A stretch of 64,000 nt of DNA from NCBI RefSeq assembly GCF_000276665.1, contig NW_004955473.1, positions 5,584,223 to 5,648,222 of the forward strand, read 5' to 3'. Positions 21,106 to 32,087 of this stretch are shown piece after piece (the first letter of the stretch is position 1; the number at the start of each line of letters is the position of its first letter). The notes below the pieces were generated by a model. The model saw nothing but the letters and a program-made list of their open reading frames with translations. It ran no database searches and was not told the DNA's origin. A program made the position numbers and the translations under genes. The stretch is from Chinchilla lanigera. Its lineage: Eukaryota > Chordata > Mammalia > Rodentia > Chinchillidae.

Positions 21106-21975
21106 AAGCTGCGTCCGGGCTGGGGGTGGGGTCTCCAGGGCTGCTGCTAACACAATCACAATAGGGAATCTTAACTTGCCATTTTCACAGAGATAGATAA
21201 ACTAAACAAAAAAGCAATAAAAATATACCAGAGCTGAACCACACATTTGAATATATGGACATAGTAGGAACCTACCCTATAGTGTATTCTAACCTAGTAC
21301 AACAAAATATACATTCTTTTCTGCAGCACAAGGTATGTTCTCCAAAACACATCAAATAGTATCCTGAAAAGCCTGCTTAAATAAATACAAAAGAATCAAA
21401 ATCACCCAATGTATACTAGTGATACCACTGTGCTGTGAAATTTGAAATCAACGGCAGAGGAAACTATGGAAATTGTAAGCACTTGGAAAATTAATAACAC
21501 ACACCTAAACAACCAACGGGCCACAGAAGAAATCAAGAAAAAACATAAAAATTTCTAGAAGTTAATAGCAATACCTACACAATTCATTGGGAGCTCTGCA
21601 ACATTATGAAAGCAGTCTGAAGAGGGAAGTTCATTGTAATCAATACTTACATTAAGAAAACAGAGTGAGTTCAAATAAATAACTTTCTGTGGAGCCCTAA
21701 GATATTTGAGAAACAAAAATGATTTAGGACCAAAGAAAAATTAAGCAAGGAAATCCTAAATATTAGAGCAGAAATAAATAAAATTGAGACTGAGAAAACA
21801 ATGCAAAGATCAATGAATTGAAGAGCTGCTTCTTTGAAAGAATAAACACAGTAGATAAATCTAGTCAAACATACCAAGAGAGAGAAAAGACTTATATCAA
21901 TGAAATTAGAACTGCAAAAGGCAAAATTACCACAGAGTCCATCAAAATCCAGAATATAGTAACTACTGGGAAAAC

Positions 21976-22920
21976 TTGTATTCTCTTAAAAGGGAAATGG
22001 ACAAATTCCTACACTCATACAGCTTGCCAAAGCTAACTCAGAAAGACCCAAAAATACTGAACAATCCAATAATAAGCTATGAAATTGAGACAATAATAAA
22101 GAATCTACCAACTAAAAAAGCCCAGGACTTGATGGATCCACTGCTGAGTTCCATAAAATCTTTAAGGATGTTATATCACCTTATCCTCTTCAAGGTCTTC
22201 AAATAAATTGAAAAAGACAGAGCACTTCCAAATTTATTTATGGAAGTCAGCATCACTCTGATTGCAAAACCAGATAAAGACTCAACTAAAAAAGAGAACT
22301 ACAGACCAATCGCGTTAATGAATATAGATGAAAAAATCTTCAAAAAGGTATTAGTGAATAGAATTGAGCTCATCATCAAAAGGATCATGCATCAAGACCA
22401 AGTCAGATTGATCCCAGAGATGCAAGAATAGTGCAACATACGCAATTCAATAAATATAATACATCACATAAACAGAAGCAAGGTGTAAATCCACATGATC
22501 ATTTTAATAGGTACAGAAAAGGCTTTCAACAAAATTCAATACCCTTTCATGATAAGCACCCTGAAAAAGTATAGAAGCAACATACCTGAAATTGATAAAA
22601 GCTACTTACAACAAACCAATGTCCAACATCATATTAAATGGAGAAAAAACTAAAAGCATACTCTACAATTAGGAACAAGACAAGAATACCCCATCACCAC
22701 TTCTATTCAGCATAGTACTCAAAACATTAGCCAGAGCAGCCAGACAAGTGAAAGAAATAAAAGGCATACATACAGGAAAAGAAGAACTCAGATTATCATT
22801 ATTTGCAGATGGTGTGATACTCTACAAAGAATAGCCAAATAATTCCACCAAAAAGTCTTACAACTAGTAACCAACTTCTGTAATGTAGCAGATATAAAAT
22901 ATGCAAAAATTCAATAACAT
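21976..22920 (+). pseudogene. L1 ORF2 reverse-transcriptase region, broken
   Basis: Two open stretches (21,976-22,206 and 22,240-22,431) carry RT landmarks, including '[29 protein letters not shown]', the fingers/palm part of ORF2p reverse transcriptase. The catalytic box near 22,799-22,822 reads FADG where L1 RTs have FADD, so the second catalytic aspartate is lost. Several stops and frameshifts separate the stretches. L1 ORF2p nicks target DNA and copies L1 RNA at the nick; this copy cannot do so. Confidence 0.88.
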
Positions 22921-23999
22921 ATGTACACCAATAATGAACTCAATGAGATGGAAATTATGAAAACCATACCATTCATGGTAGTGTCAAGAAAAGTAAAAAC
23001 CTGCTTATTAATCTAACCAAGGAAGTGAAAAACTTCTACAAAGAAAACTATAGCACTCCGAAAAAGGAGATTTAACAGGACACCGGAAAATGGAAAGATG
23101 TCCCCTGCTCAGGGATAGGCAGAAACAATATTGTCAAAATGGCCATAATACCAAAACTGTTATACAGGTTGAATGTAGTACCATCAAAGTACCAATAACA
23201 TATTTCAGAGACCCGGAGAAAATAATCCAGAAATTCATATAGAACCAGAAAAAACTGAGAATAACGAAAGCAATCTTGGGCAATTAGAGCAAAGCAAGGG
23301 GACATCACATTAGTGGACCTCAAGCTATACTGCAAAGTAACAGTGATAAAAACACCATGGTACTGGAACCAAAACAGACATGTGAGTCAGTGGACCAGAA
23401 CAGAGGACAGAGATACATCCCCAGACACATTCAGCTATTTAATCTGTGACAAAGGGGCCAAAAGCATATGTTGGAGGAAAGGTAGCCTATTGAACAAACG
23501 ATGCTAGGAAAACTAGACATCTGTTTGCAGAAGACCAAAACTGGATCCTTGCCTCTCACCATGTACCAAACTAAAAATGGATCAATGATCTAAACATTAA
23601 AAGAAAAATATTGAATTTACTAAAAGATGAAATAGTTAAAGCACTTGAAGTCATAGGTGTAGGAAAGCATTTCCTAAAAAGAGTCACAATTGTATAAGAA
23701 TTAACAGCAAGAATCAGCACATGGGATTACATCAAATTAAAAACTTTCTGCACAGCAAAAGAATCAATTAGTAGAGAGAAGAGTCAACCTATAGAATTTG
23801 AAAACTTTTTGGTAGCTATTCCTCAGAGGAATTTTCCTCAGACAGAGGTATAAGTTCTGAAATATGTAAAGAACTTAAAAATATTAGACCTCCTAAATCA
23901 AAAGACTCAATCATGAAATCAGCAAGTGAAATGAACAGATATTTCTCAAAGAAAGAAATGCAAATGGATAACAAACATATGAAAAAATATTCAACATCC

Positions 24000-24198
24000 C
24001 TGACTACTAGAGAAATGCAAATGAAAAAAAATGCTAAGGTTCCACCATACTCCAGAAAGGATCAGACATCAAGACCAAGTAGTATTGATCCCAGAGATGC
24101 AAGAAAAGTGAAACATATGCAATTCAAGAAATATAACTGACTACTAGAGGAATGCAAATAAAAAAAATGCTAAGATTCCATCATACTCCAGAAAGAAT
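24000..24198 (+). repeat. Direct duplication flanking a templated 70-base insert
   Basis: A segment of about 62 bases starting CTGACTACTAGAG occurs at 24,000-24,062 and again at 24,137-24,198. Between them, 24,067-24,136 copies the RT-region segment at 22,389-22,459 (ATCAAGACCAAGT... to ...AAATATAA) with about 88% agreement by eye. This is not part of normal L1 structure. Confidence 0.88.
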
Positions 24199-25060
24199 AG
24201 CGATCATCAGGAAATGAAAAACATAATGAAGGCTCGTGTGGCTGCAGTGGAAAAGGAAGTCTCCTAATTTATTGGTGGGAATGTACATTAGTATAACCAT
24301 TATGAAAATCAATATGGAAATTGTTCAAAGTACTAAAACTAGAAATTCCATTTGACCCAGTTATCCTTCTTCTTTGTATGTTCTCCAATCAGGTAAAGAC
24401 ATCATACTATAATGATACATGCATAGCAATATTTATAGCAGCACAACTCACAATAGCCAAATCTTGGAAGCATCTTGTATGCCCATCAATGGATGACTGG
24501 ATAAAGAAAATGTGGTACCTATACATAATGGAAATCTAATGGGATATAAAGAGGGACAAATTTGAGACATTTGTAGAAAATATAATTTTAAGTGAATTAA
24601 ATGACACATACAAGCTCAAACACCGTATAGTATCTGTCTTTTGAGTAAGGTAAATACTAACAAATAGCACAATAATGATTGCATATATGGTGACAAGGGG
24701 ATAGATCTCTTGCAAACCAGAAGTCCAAGACAATGTGAGTGACCAGAGTGGGGGACAGGGGAAATAAGCAGAATAAAGATAAGCCATTTACAGGAATCTA
24801 ATAACTTCAATGAATGTAAGCATTATATATCATAAACATGAGCTAAGACTAATATTAACAGGAATAAAAATGGGGAAAGGGGATTTAGAAGAGAAGGGAG
24901 GGGGCAGGGAGGAATGGCAAGGGGACTAAGAAAGAGAACCAAGCTGTATTATGTATATGTACCAACTCTCCAAGAAGATTGCAAATTGCATATACTGCAA
25001 ACATGTACTAATAAAAAATAAACTTTCCCTCCAAATACAAAAAAATACATAAATAAAACA

Positions 25061-25807
25061 AGGTTTGGTTCAATTCTGATATTTCCCTGTTGAGTTTTTA
25101 TTTAGTTGATCCATTTGTGATAGGTGTTGAAGTACCTCACTATAACTGTATTGACATTTATTTGATCTTTTACAACCATTAGTGTTTGTTTTATGAAGGT
25201 GTGTGCTGTATGCTCCACCACAGTTTGGTGCTTATATGTTTATAATTGCTGTCTCTTAAAAATTGCTATCTCTTCCTATTGAGTAGTTCTGTTATCTAAT
25301 ATGTAATGTCCTTTTAAGTCTCTTATGATAAGCTTTGGCTTAAAGTCAAGTTTTTCTGAAGAAAGGATGGCTACTTCTGCTTGTATTTGGGTTCCCTTTG
25401 CGTAGAGTATGGTTTTCCATTCTTTGATTTTTAGTCTATAAATTGCTATTTGTGTTAGATATTTTTCTTGTATACAATGTACTGCTACATTTTGTTTCTT
25501 GATGCATTCTGCTGATTTGTGTCTTTTGATTGGGGAATTGAGACTAGTCACATTGGTAGTTATAACTGGTAGTTGTTGACTTATTCCTGTCCTTGTATTA
25601 TTTACTTGTTGCTCTTTTGCTTTCTTTTCCTTCTACCTAGTTGCTTGCCCTGCCTGATTGATTCATTCTATTGGACGTTCTGGCATTGTTAGCTTCATGG
25701 CCTCTTTGTGGGATGTGCATGAGAAGTTTTTGGAGTATGGGTTTGGTGGTCATGAATTTCTTTAGACACTCTTTACCATGGAAATATCTAATTTATCCAT
25801 CAATTTT
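25061..25807 (-). mobile_element. L1 ORF2 endonuclease region and ORF1/ORF2 border
   Basis: A 91-codon minus frame (25,276-25,551) begins 'MTSLNSPIKRHKSAECIKKQN' and contains 'KGTQIQAEVAILSSEKLDFK', the N-terminal part of the L1 apurinic-endonuclease domain. The sequence from 25,560 to 25,807 is the 5' side (inter-ORF and ORF1 end). It runs into the gap. It may be the 5' continuation of the L1MA-like copy at 18,063-21,105. Confidence 0.8.
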
Positions 25808-25907
25808 NNNNNNNNNNNNNNNNNNNNNNNNNNNNNNNNNNNNNNNNNNNNNNNNNNNNNNNNNNNNNNNNNNNNNNNNNNNNNNNNNNNNNNNNNNNNN
25901 NNNNNNN
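25808..25907. other. Assembly gap, exactly 100 N
   Basis: Second placeholder gap, inside L1 sequence. The left flank is the ORF1/ORF2 border of a minus L1 and the right flank is unassigned for about 115 bases before another L1 tail. Unknown length. Confidence 0.98.
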
Positions 25908-26023
25908 ATTCTCTTTAAAGTAGAAAAAAAAAACCCAACTGAAACTGTTCTTTTAGGGGTTTAAAAAACATCATTTCAAACTCTATTTCCCTTTTTGGTT
26001 TGTGTTGAAAAGCTGGCTTTAAT

Positions 26024-26462
26024 TCTTTTTTCGATATTAAAGAGAAAAAAATTAACCAAATAACAACAATGAAGACAAAAAAAAAAACAATGTAAAAAAT
26101 TAAAACTATCCAGGATTTCAAAACAAGAGAGAGGAGTTAATCATGGTTGTCATATTACATATTGTTATCTTCAATGAAGTTGCTCAGATTACCAGATGTA
26201 AGAATGCAAGATTGATCAAACAGTTAAAGACAATAATAAGTAATAAAAATCTTTAGAAATAATACAGAACTTAATTAAACAAGATGGTAGGAATTCAGCA
26301 ATGGTAGTTATATTGCATATTGTTGTCTTCAAATTATTTGTTCCAATTACAAATATAAGCATGCAAAATTGGTCAAGAGAAAAATAAATTTAAACCTTAA
26401 CTGTCCATTTCAATAAGCCAATAGACATAGACAATACACTTATCTCAGCTATCCTTGTATAT
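26024..26462 (-). mobile_element. Lineage L1 3'UTR, first of two tandem tails
   Basis: Starts with T-rich sequence and 'AGAGAAAAAAATTAACCAAATAAC'. It holds two 3'UTR modules (cores near 26,122 and 26,277, 155 bases apart), each with a 'TTACATATTGTTATCTTCAA'-like block. It stops at 'TATATACCTATA', directly against the second tail. Confidence 0.75.
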
Positions 26463-26999
26463 ACCTATATTTTTTCTTTTTTAATTTTAAGGAGAAAATA
26501 TAAAAAACAAAATAACAAAAACAAAGGCATAAGCAAAACAACATGAAAACAATAAAAATGATATAGATTTTCAAAACAAGGTGATAGGAAATTAACAATC
26601 ATTGTTATATTACATATTGTTATCTTAAAAGAGTTACTTAGATTACCAGATATAGGCATGTAAGATTGATCAAACAATTGCACATTAACTGTTCCTTTTA
26701 ATAAACCAATAGAAATTAGTAGTACAATTGCCCTAGTTATCTTGTGTATATAAATATACCTATTTTTCCCTTTTTTCTCTTTTCCCTCATTCAAGTTGTT
26801 CTTTCCTATTTGAGCAGTTACTTTCCCTTTCACAGTATCTATTGTGCTTTTCTGATTTCATTTACTCTTTCAGGTTTTTACACTAGGGAGGCAATGCGAT
26901 GTTTACACGTGAGTCTGATTTATTTCACTTATGAGTATGGTCTCAACTTGCATCCATTTACCTATAAAAGCCTCCAGTTTATCTTTACAGCTGAGTAAT

Positions 27000-29900
27000 A
27001 CTCCATTGTAAAAAAATACCACATCTGTTTTATCCATTCCTCAATTGATGAACATTTGGGTTGTTTCCAAGATGTAATATTACAAATTGCTCTGCTATAA
27101 ATATGAGTGTGCATATATTGCTACGGTATGTTTTCAGTTCTTCTGGAAAAATACACAGGAGGGGAATAGCTGGCTTGAATGGGACGTCTAATCCTAGTTT
27201 ACTGAGGAATCTCCAGGCTGATTTCCACAGTGGCTGCACCAACCTATACTCCCACCAAGAGTGGAGAAGGGTTCCTTTTTTATACAGCTCCTCCAGCTTT
27301 TGTTATTCGTTGATTTCTTGATGATAGACATTTTTTTCTGGGGTGAGATGAAATCTCAGGGTTGTTTTAATTTACATTTCTCAAATGACTAATGATGTTG
27401 AACATGTTTTCATGTATTTACTTGCCATTTGTGTTTCTTTATCAGATAAGTGAGTATTCATCTCAGATGCCCACGTTTGTATTGGATCTTCGAATTTTGG
27501 GGGCCTGATTTTTTAAATTCTTTATATGTGCTAGATAGAAGTCCTTTGTCTGAAGGACAGTTGGCTAAAATTTTTTCCCAATTCGTGGGTTTTCTTTTCC
27601 CCCTTTTGGTGATTTCTTTGATATTCAAAAACTTGTCAATAAGGTGAGATCCCAGTTGCTGATTCTTTAAAGTTTTTCCTATGCAGTTTGGTTTTCGTTC
27701 ATGAACTCTCTGCCTACCTCTATGTCTTCAAGACTTCCACCTACTTTCTCTTCCACTGGATCTAGTGTTTATGTTTTAATATTTAGATCTTCAAGTCAGT
27801 TGGCTTATTTGTGGTACATGGTGACAGGCATGGGTCTAGTTTTAGTCTTTGGTATGTAGAAAGCCAGTATTTGTAGCACTATTTATTAAAGAAGCTATCT
27901 GTCATCCAGTGAACTTATTTGGCCCCTTTGTCAAAGATAAGGTGGCTGACTGTGTTTGTGATTGTGGCTGCATGTTCTAGTCTGTTCCATTAAGCTTCAG
28001 GTATGTTTTCTTTTTTTTGCCAATACCATGCTGATTTTATCACAGTCGCTTTGTTGCCTTTGTTGCACAGAAGTTGCTTTCGATATTCTGGGTCACTTCT
28101 GCTTCCAGATGAATTTTAGGTATGTTTTCTCTAGATCTATGAGATATACTAATGGTATATTACATTGAATCTGTATAAGAGTTTTGGCAATGTGGCCATT
28201 TTCACAATTGTTATTCTTCCTATCCATGAGTAAGGAATATCTTTCCATTTTTCGAAATCCTCTTCAATCTCTTTTTTTTAGAGTTGTATAATTTTCACTG
28301 TATAGATCTTTTACTTCTTTTGTTACATTGTTTTCTAAGTATTTCCAGTTTTTGGATGTTATTGTGAAAAGTACGGTTTCACTAATTTCTCTTTCAGTGT
28401 GTTTGTTATTTGCGTATAGGAATGCTGTAGATTTTTGAGTGTCGACTTTGTATCCAGCTATGCTGCTGAATTTGTTTATTAATTCTAGAAGTCTTTTGGT
28501 GAAGTTTTTTGGGTCTTCTATGTAGAGTATCATGTCATCTGTCAATAATGATAATTTCACTTCTTCCGTTCCTATCCTTATTCGTTTTATTTCTCTTTCT
28601 TATCTAACTGGCTAATATTTCCAGAATTATGTTGAATGGGAGTGGTGACAGTGAACATCCTTGTCTTGTTCCTGATTTTAAAGGGAAATCTTTCAGTTTG
28701 AGTCCATTTATAATGATGTTGGCTGTTGGTTTGTCATAGATGATTTTTACCACATTGAGCTAAGGTCCATCTATTCCAATTTTCTGTAGGGTTTTTTTGA
28801 TCATAAATAATTATTGGACTTTATGAAAAACTTTTCTTCTTTTTTGAGACGTTTTAGGTGCAGAACAGGTTGTTTATTTGTGTTTATTCCTTTTTCCTAA
28901 TGTGGGAACCTACTGCAATAAATTTTCCTCTGATGACCACTTTCATTGTGTCCCACCAATTGAGATGATCATGTGATTCTTATCTTTGACTCTGTTCATA
29001 TGATGTATTACATTTATTGATTTGTGGATATTGAACAATCCCTGCATTCCTGGGATGAATCCCACGTCGTCAGGTATATTATCTCCTTACCTAGTATTTT
29101 ATTGAGAATTTTTGTATCTACATTCATTAGGGAAATTGGCCTATATTTCTCTTTTTTGGCTGGGTCTTCCTGTGGTTTTGTTATCAGTGTGATACTTGCC
29201 TCCAGGAATGAGTTCGGGAGAATTGCTTCCCTTTCTATTTCATTAAACAGTTTGAGAAGAATTGGCATTAAATCTTCTCTAAATTTCTTATAGAACTCAG
29301 CTTTGAATCCATCAGGATCTGCACTTTTCTTTGTTGATAAGTTTTTAAATTACATTTTCAGTTTTGTTGTGCAATATTGTGTTATTCAGGAATTTTGTGT
29401 CTTCTTGATTCAGTTTTGGCAATTTATATGTATCTCGGAATCTGTCCTTTTCTTCTGTGATTTCCATCCTATGAGAGTAAAGATTTTCAAAGTAAGTATT
29501 AATTATCTTATGAATTTCTACAGGATCTGTAGTGATTACACCCTTTTCATTACTTATTGCATGGATCTGAGTTTTTTTTTTCCTTTTTTGATAAGGTTGT
29601 CAAGGGGTTTATCAATTTTATTTATTTTTTCAAAGAATCAACTTTTTGATTTATTAATTCTTTGTATTTTTATAGTCTCAATTGCATTAATTTCTGCTCT
29701 GATCTTATAATTTTCTCTCTTCTTTGAGCTTTGGGCTTGATGTGCTCTTTTTCTAGAATTTTGAGGTGCAACATAAGGTTGTTTATTTGTGTTCATTCTT
29801 TTTTCCTAATGTAGGAATCCACTACTATAAATTTCCCTCTGAGGACTGCTTTCATTGTGTCCCACAGATTGCAATTGTTTGTATTTGCATTTTTGTTTGA

Positions 29901-30750
29901 TTGTAAATATTATTTAATTTCTTTTGAAACTCACTGGTTTTTCAATATAATGTTATTTAATTTCCATATGTTTATGTTTTTTTGCCATTTCTTTTGTTAT
30001 TAATTTCTAATTTTGTTGTGCTATGGTTTGATAATAAGCATGGGATAATTTCAATTATTTTGCACTTACTTAAACATGTTCTATGAGCTGGTATATGGTT
30101 TATTTTAGAGAATATCCCATGTGCAGCTGAGAAGAATGTATATTCCAGTGTTGTAGAGTGGAATACTCTATAAAGGTTTCCTAAGTCCATCTGTTCATCT
30201 CTTTGGTTTAATTCTGTTATTTCTTTGCTGAGTTTTTTGTTCAGTTGGTCTATCTGTTTATGACAATGGGGTGTTAAATTCCCCTGTTACAATAGTGTTA
30301 TTACTTATTTGATTTTTCATGTCTGTTAAAATTTACCTTATACACTTAGGTACTGCTATATTTGTGGTATATATTTTTATGATTGTTATCTCTTGCTCTT
30401 GCAATTTTCCCTTAACAAGAATGCAATTACCTTTATCTCCTTCAGTCGTTACTGGTTTGATGTTCATATCATCTGCAAACAGAATAGCTACTGCTGCTTT
30501 TTTCTGGGTTCCTGGTGCATGGAGTATTATTTTTCATCCTTTCACTTTCAGTCTATGAATTTCCTTTTGAGTTCAATGCATTTCTTGTATACAGCATATT
30601 GTTGGATCTTGTTTCTTGATCCACTCTGCCAGCCTGCTTCTTTGGTGGGTGAGTTGAGGCCATTTACATTAATAGTTATTAGGTATATGTGTTGACTGAT
30701 CTTTGTCATGTTATTTTTCCACTGTTACTTCTATACTTTCCCCTTTGGTT
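27000..30750 (-). pseudogene. L1 ORF2 pseudogene (endonuclease-RT-C-terminus)
   Basis: ORF2p carries an apurinic-type endonuclease, a reverse transcriptase and a cysteine-rich C-terminus. On the minus strand, RT fingers wording is seen at 29,014-29,268 ('[31 protein letters not shown]'). The catalytic region at 28,264-28,560 includes 'LTDDMILYIEDPK', with both catalytic aspartates kept. The C-terminal part lies at 27,030-27,242 ('MVQPLWKSAWRFLSKLGL...'). Endonuclease-like sequence lies at about 30,300-30,700. Stops, frameshifts and the insert at 28,838 break it. Inactive. Confidence 0.88.
28838..28959 (-). repeat. Templated insert in the RT region, copy of 29,748-29,866
   Basis: About 120 bases ('TTTTTGAGACGTTTTAGGTGC ... 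TTTCATTGTGTCCCAC') match, in the same orientation, the endonuclease-RT linker region of the same L1 at 29,748-29,866. It lies between 'AAAACTTTTCTTC' and 'TTGAGATGATCATG', which are normally almost adjacent in L1. It has no tail or TSD. Confidence 0.88.
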
Positions 30751-30879
30751 TAATTGCTTAACTTTCCTGGTGGTTCTTTTCTATTGTTGTTCTTGAAATT
30801 GTGGTCATTTTTTTCTCTTTGTAGAATATCTTTCAGTACTCTTTGTACAGTTGGTTTAGTGGTCATGAATTTCTTTCGT

Positions 30880-31830
30880 TGATCTTTGTCAGGGAAGTAT
30901 CTTCTTTATCCATCGATTTTTAAAGATAATTTTGCAGGGAACAGCAATTTGTGGTTGGAAATTGTTTTCTTTCAGGACCTGAAATACTTCACTCCAAGCT
31001 CTTTTTGACTTAGTAGTTTGTGTTGAAAGTCTTCCATGGTTCTGATGGATTTTCTTTCATAAGTGATCTGTTTCTTTTCCCTAACAGCTTTTTAATATTC
31101 TGTTCTTTTACTGAATTTCTAGGATCTTGATTATTGTGTGTCTGAGTGTAGATTTATTTTGGTTATGGCTAATTGGAGTTCTATATGCCTCACTTAACTG
31201 TATGTCAGTTTCCTCTCCCATGCTTGGGAAATTTTCTGCTATTACTTCTGCAAAGTCTTTTTATGTCATTCATGTTACCTCCTGCTCTTTTGTTGACATC
31301 TATCAGCCTTACATTATTCTTCTTTGCCTCATGTTGCAGCTGCAGAATTGCTGTTTGCTGGTTCCTTGTTATTTTTAAGAGATCTTTCCTTTCATGATCA
31401 CTAGGTGCATTGCTCTCTTCTGGGTCTGAAAGTCTATCTTCTGTTTCATTCAAGTGGTTTTGTCAGCTTTCAATGGAATTTTTAACTTCCTGGACATTTC
31501 TTTGAATCTCTTCCATGCATTGTTATTTTTCCTTCTACTGTTCATTCAAAGTTTCCATCAATTTTCTGTGTCCTCTATTTTTTTATCCATGTCTTCTTTT
31601 GATATGCTGAGTAATTCTTTCATTATGGTTGTCATTTCTTTTTTGACCTGAGCAATTAATTTTGATCTGATTTCTGTTATAGCCTGATGTAGTTGGTTCT
31701 TTACTTCAGTGGCTATCATTTCAGAAATTTCAGATGTGTGATTTCTATGTTCTTCCATGTTGATATTTCCTGCACTTGTTCTGGGTGGCATGGAGGGCTG
31801 AGATTGCATTTTGCTCCTTCTTTTTGTCAT
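30880..31830 (-). pseudogene. L1 ORF1 pseudogene (RNA-binding protein)
   Basis: ORF1p is the L1 RNA-binding trimer protein. The likely start is the ATG at 31,828-31,830, because it lies just inside the GC-rich 5'UTR. The first frame (31,558-31,830) begins 'MTKRRSKMQSQPSMPPRTSAG' and goes into a heptad-like coiled coil. The second (31,205-31,453) holds the coiled-coil end and RRM start ('NNVRLIDVNKRAGGNMNDIKRL'). C-terminal-domain wording ('AWSEVFQVLKENN'-like) is near 30,960-31,020. Frameshifts between the parts break it. Confidence 0.85.
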
Positions 31831-31870
31831 TTTCTAATCTCTCTAGGTTACCTGGGATTCAGGGTCATTT

Positions 31871-32087
31871 CTGAGGCTTCCCAGGTCAGAGAAACCCTCT
31901 CACGATGGCACCAGGATGTGGAGCCAGAGGTCCTGAGGTCCCAGACAGCTCACTGTGGCTTCCTGGGTCTGCATGACCTCCCTGCAATGATGGCAGGTGG
32001 GGGGCAGAGCCAGAGATCCTGGGGTCCCAGTCAGCAAATGAGGCTTCCTGGCCCAAGTGACCTTCCCTCAGTGGTGGCAGAGGGCTG
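31871..32087 (-). promoter_or_regulatory. Tandem-monomer L1 5'UTR (probable L1 promoter)
   Basis: Three GC-rich units of about 82-85 bases start near 31,871, 31,953 and 32,038; the last is cut at about 32,087. Each has a GAGGCTTCC/GTGGCTTCC start and a 'CAGAG(A/G)TCCTG(A/G)GGTCCCAG' block in the first two. They stand immediately upstream of the ORF1 start. Rodent L1 promoters built from tandem monomers are known in mouse, with longer units. Promoter activity here is inferred from position and form. Confidence 0.75.

Larger units (their letters stand above)
21148..25060 (+). mobile_element. Plus-strand L1, ORF2 and 3'UTR, 5'-truncated
   Basis: About 3.9 kb of L1: endonuclease C-terminal part, RT, C-terminal region (frame 24,321-24,539, 'IAKSWKHLVCPSMDDWIKKMWYLYIMEI') and a 3'UTR ending near 'AACATGTACTAATAAAAAATAAA'. 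It is embedded in a minus-strand L1 which resumes at 25,061 roughly 1.1 kb further into its ORF2 than where it stopped, so host L1 sequence was also lost. A 70-base internal copy at 24,067 is described separately. Confidence 0.88.
26463..32087 (-). mobile_element. Near full-length L1 (3'UTR, ORF2, ORF1, tandem 5'UTR)
   Basis: About 5.6 kb on the minus strand in canonical order. The 3' tail and 3'UTR are at 26,463-26,980, ORF2 at about 27,000-30,750, ORF1 at about 30,880-31,830, and a GC-rich 5'UTR of tandem monomers at 31,871-32,087. ORF1 and ORF2 are broken by stops and indels, and one 120-base templated insertion lies in the RT region (28,838-28,959). The presence of a 5'UTR shows it was inserted almost full length. 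L1 of this kind supplies the machinery that moves the SINEs seen here. Confidence 0.88.

Noticed and set aside
26122..26679. Three repeated modules as a possible CRISPR-like array or satellite
   Set aside because: They are modules of the L1 3'UTR, present in other L1 tails in the window, and the host is a mammal.
29303..29710. 135-codon plus-strand frame
   Set aside because: It is antisense to L1 ORF2; hydrophobic because it complements an A/T-rich L1.
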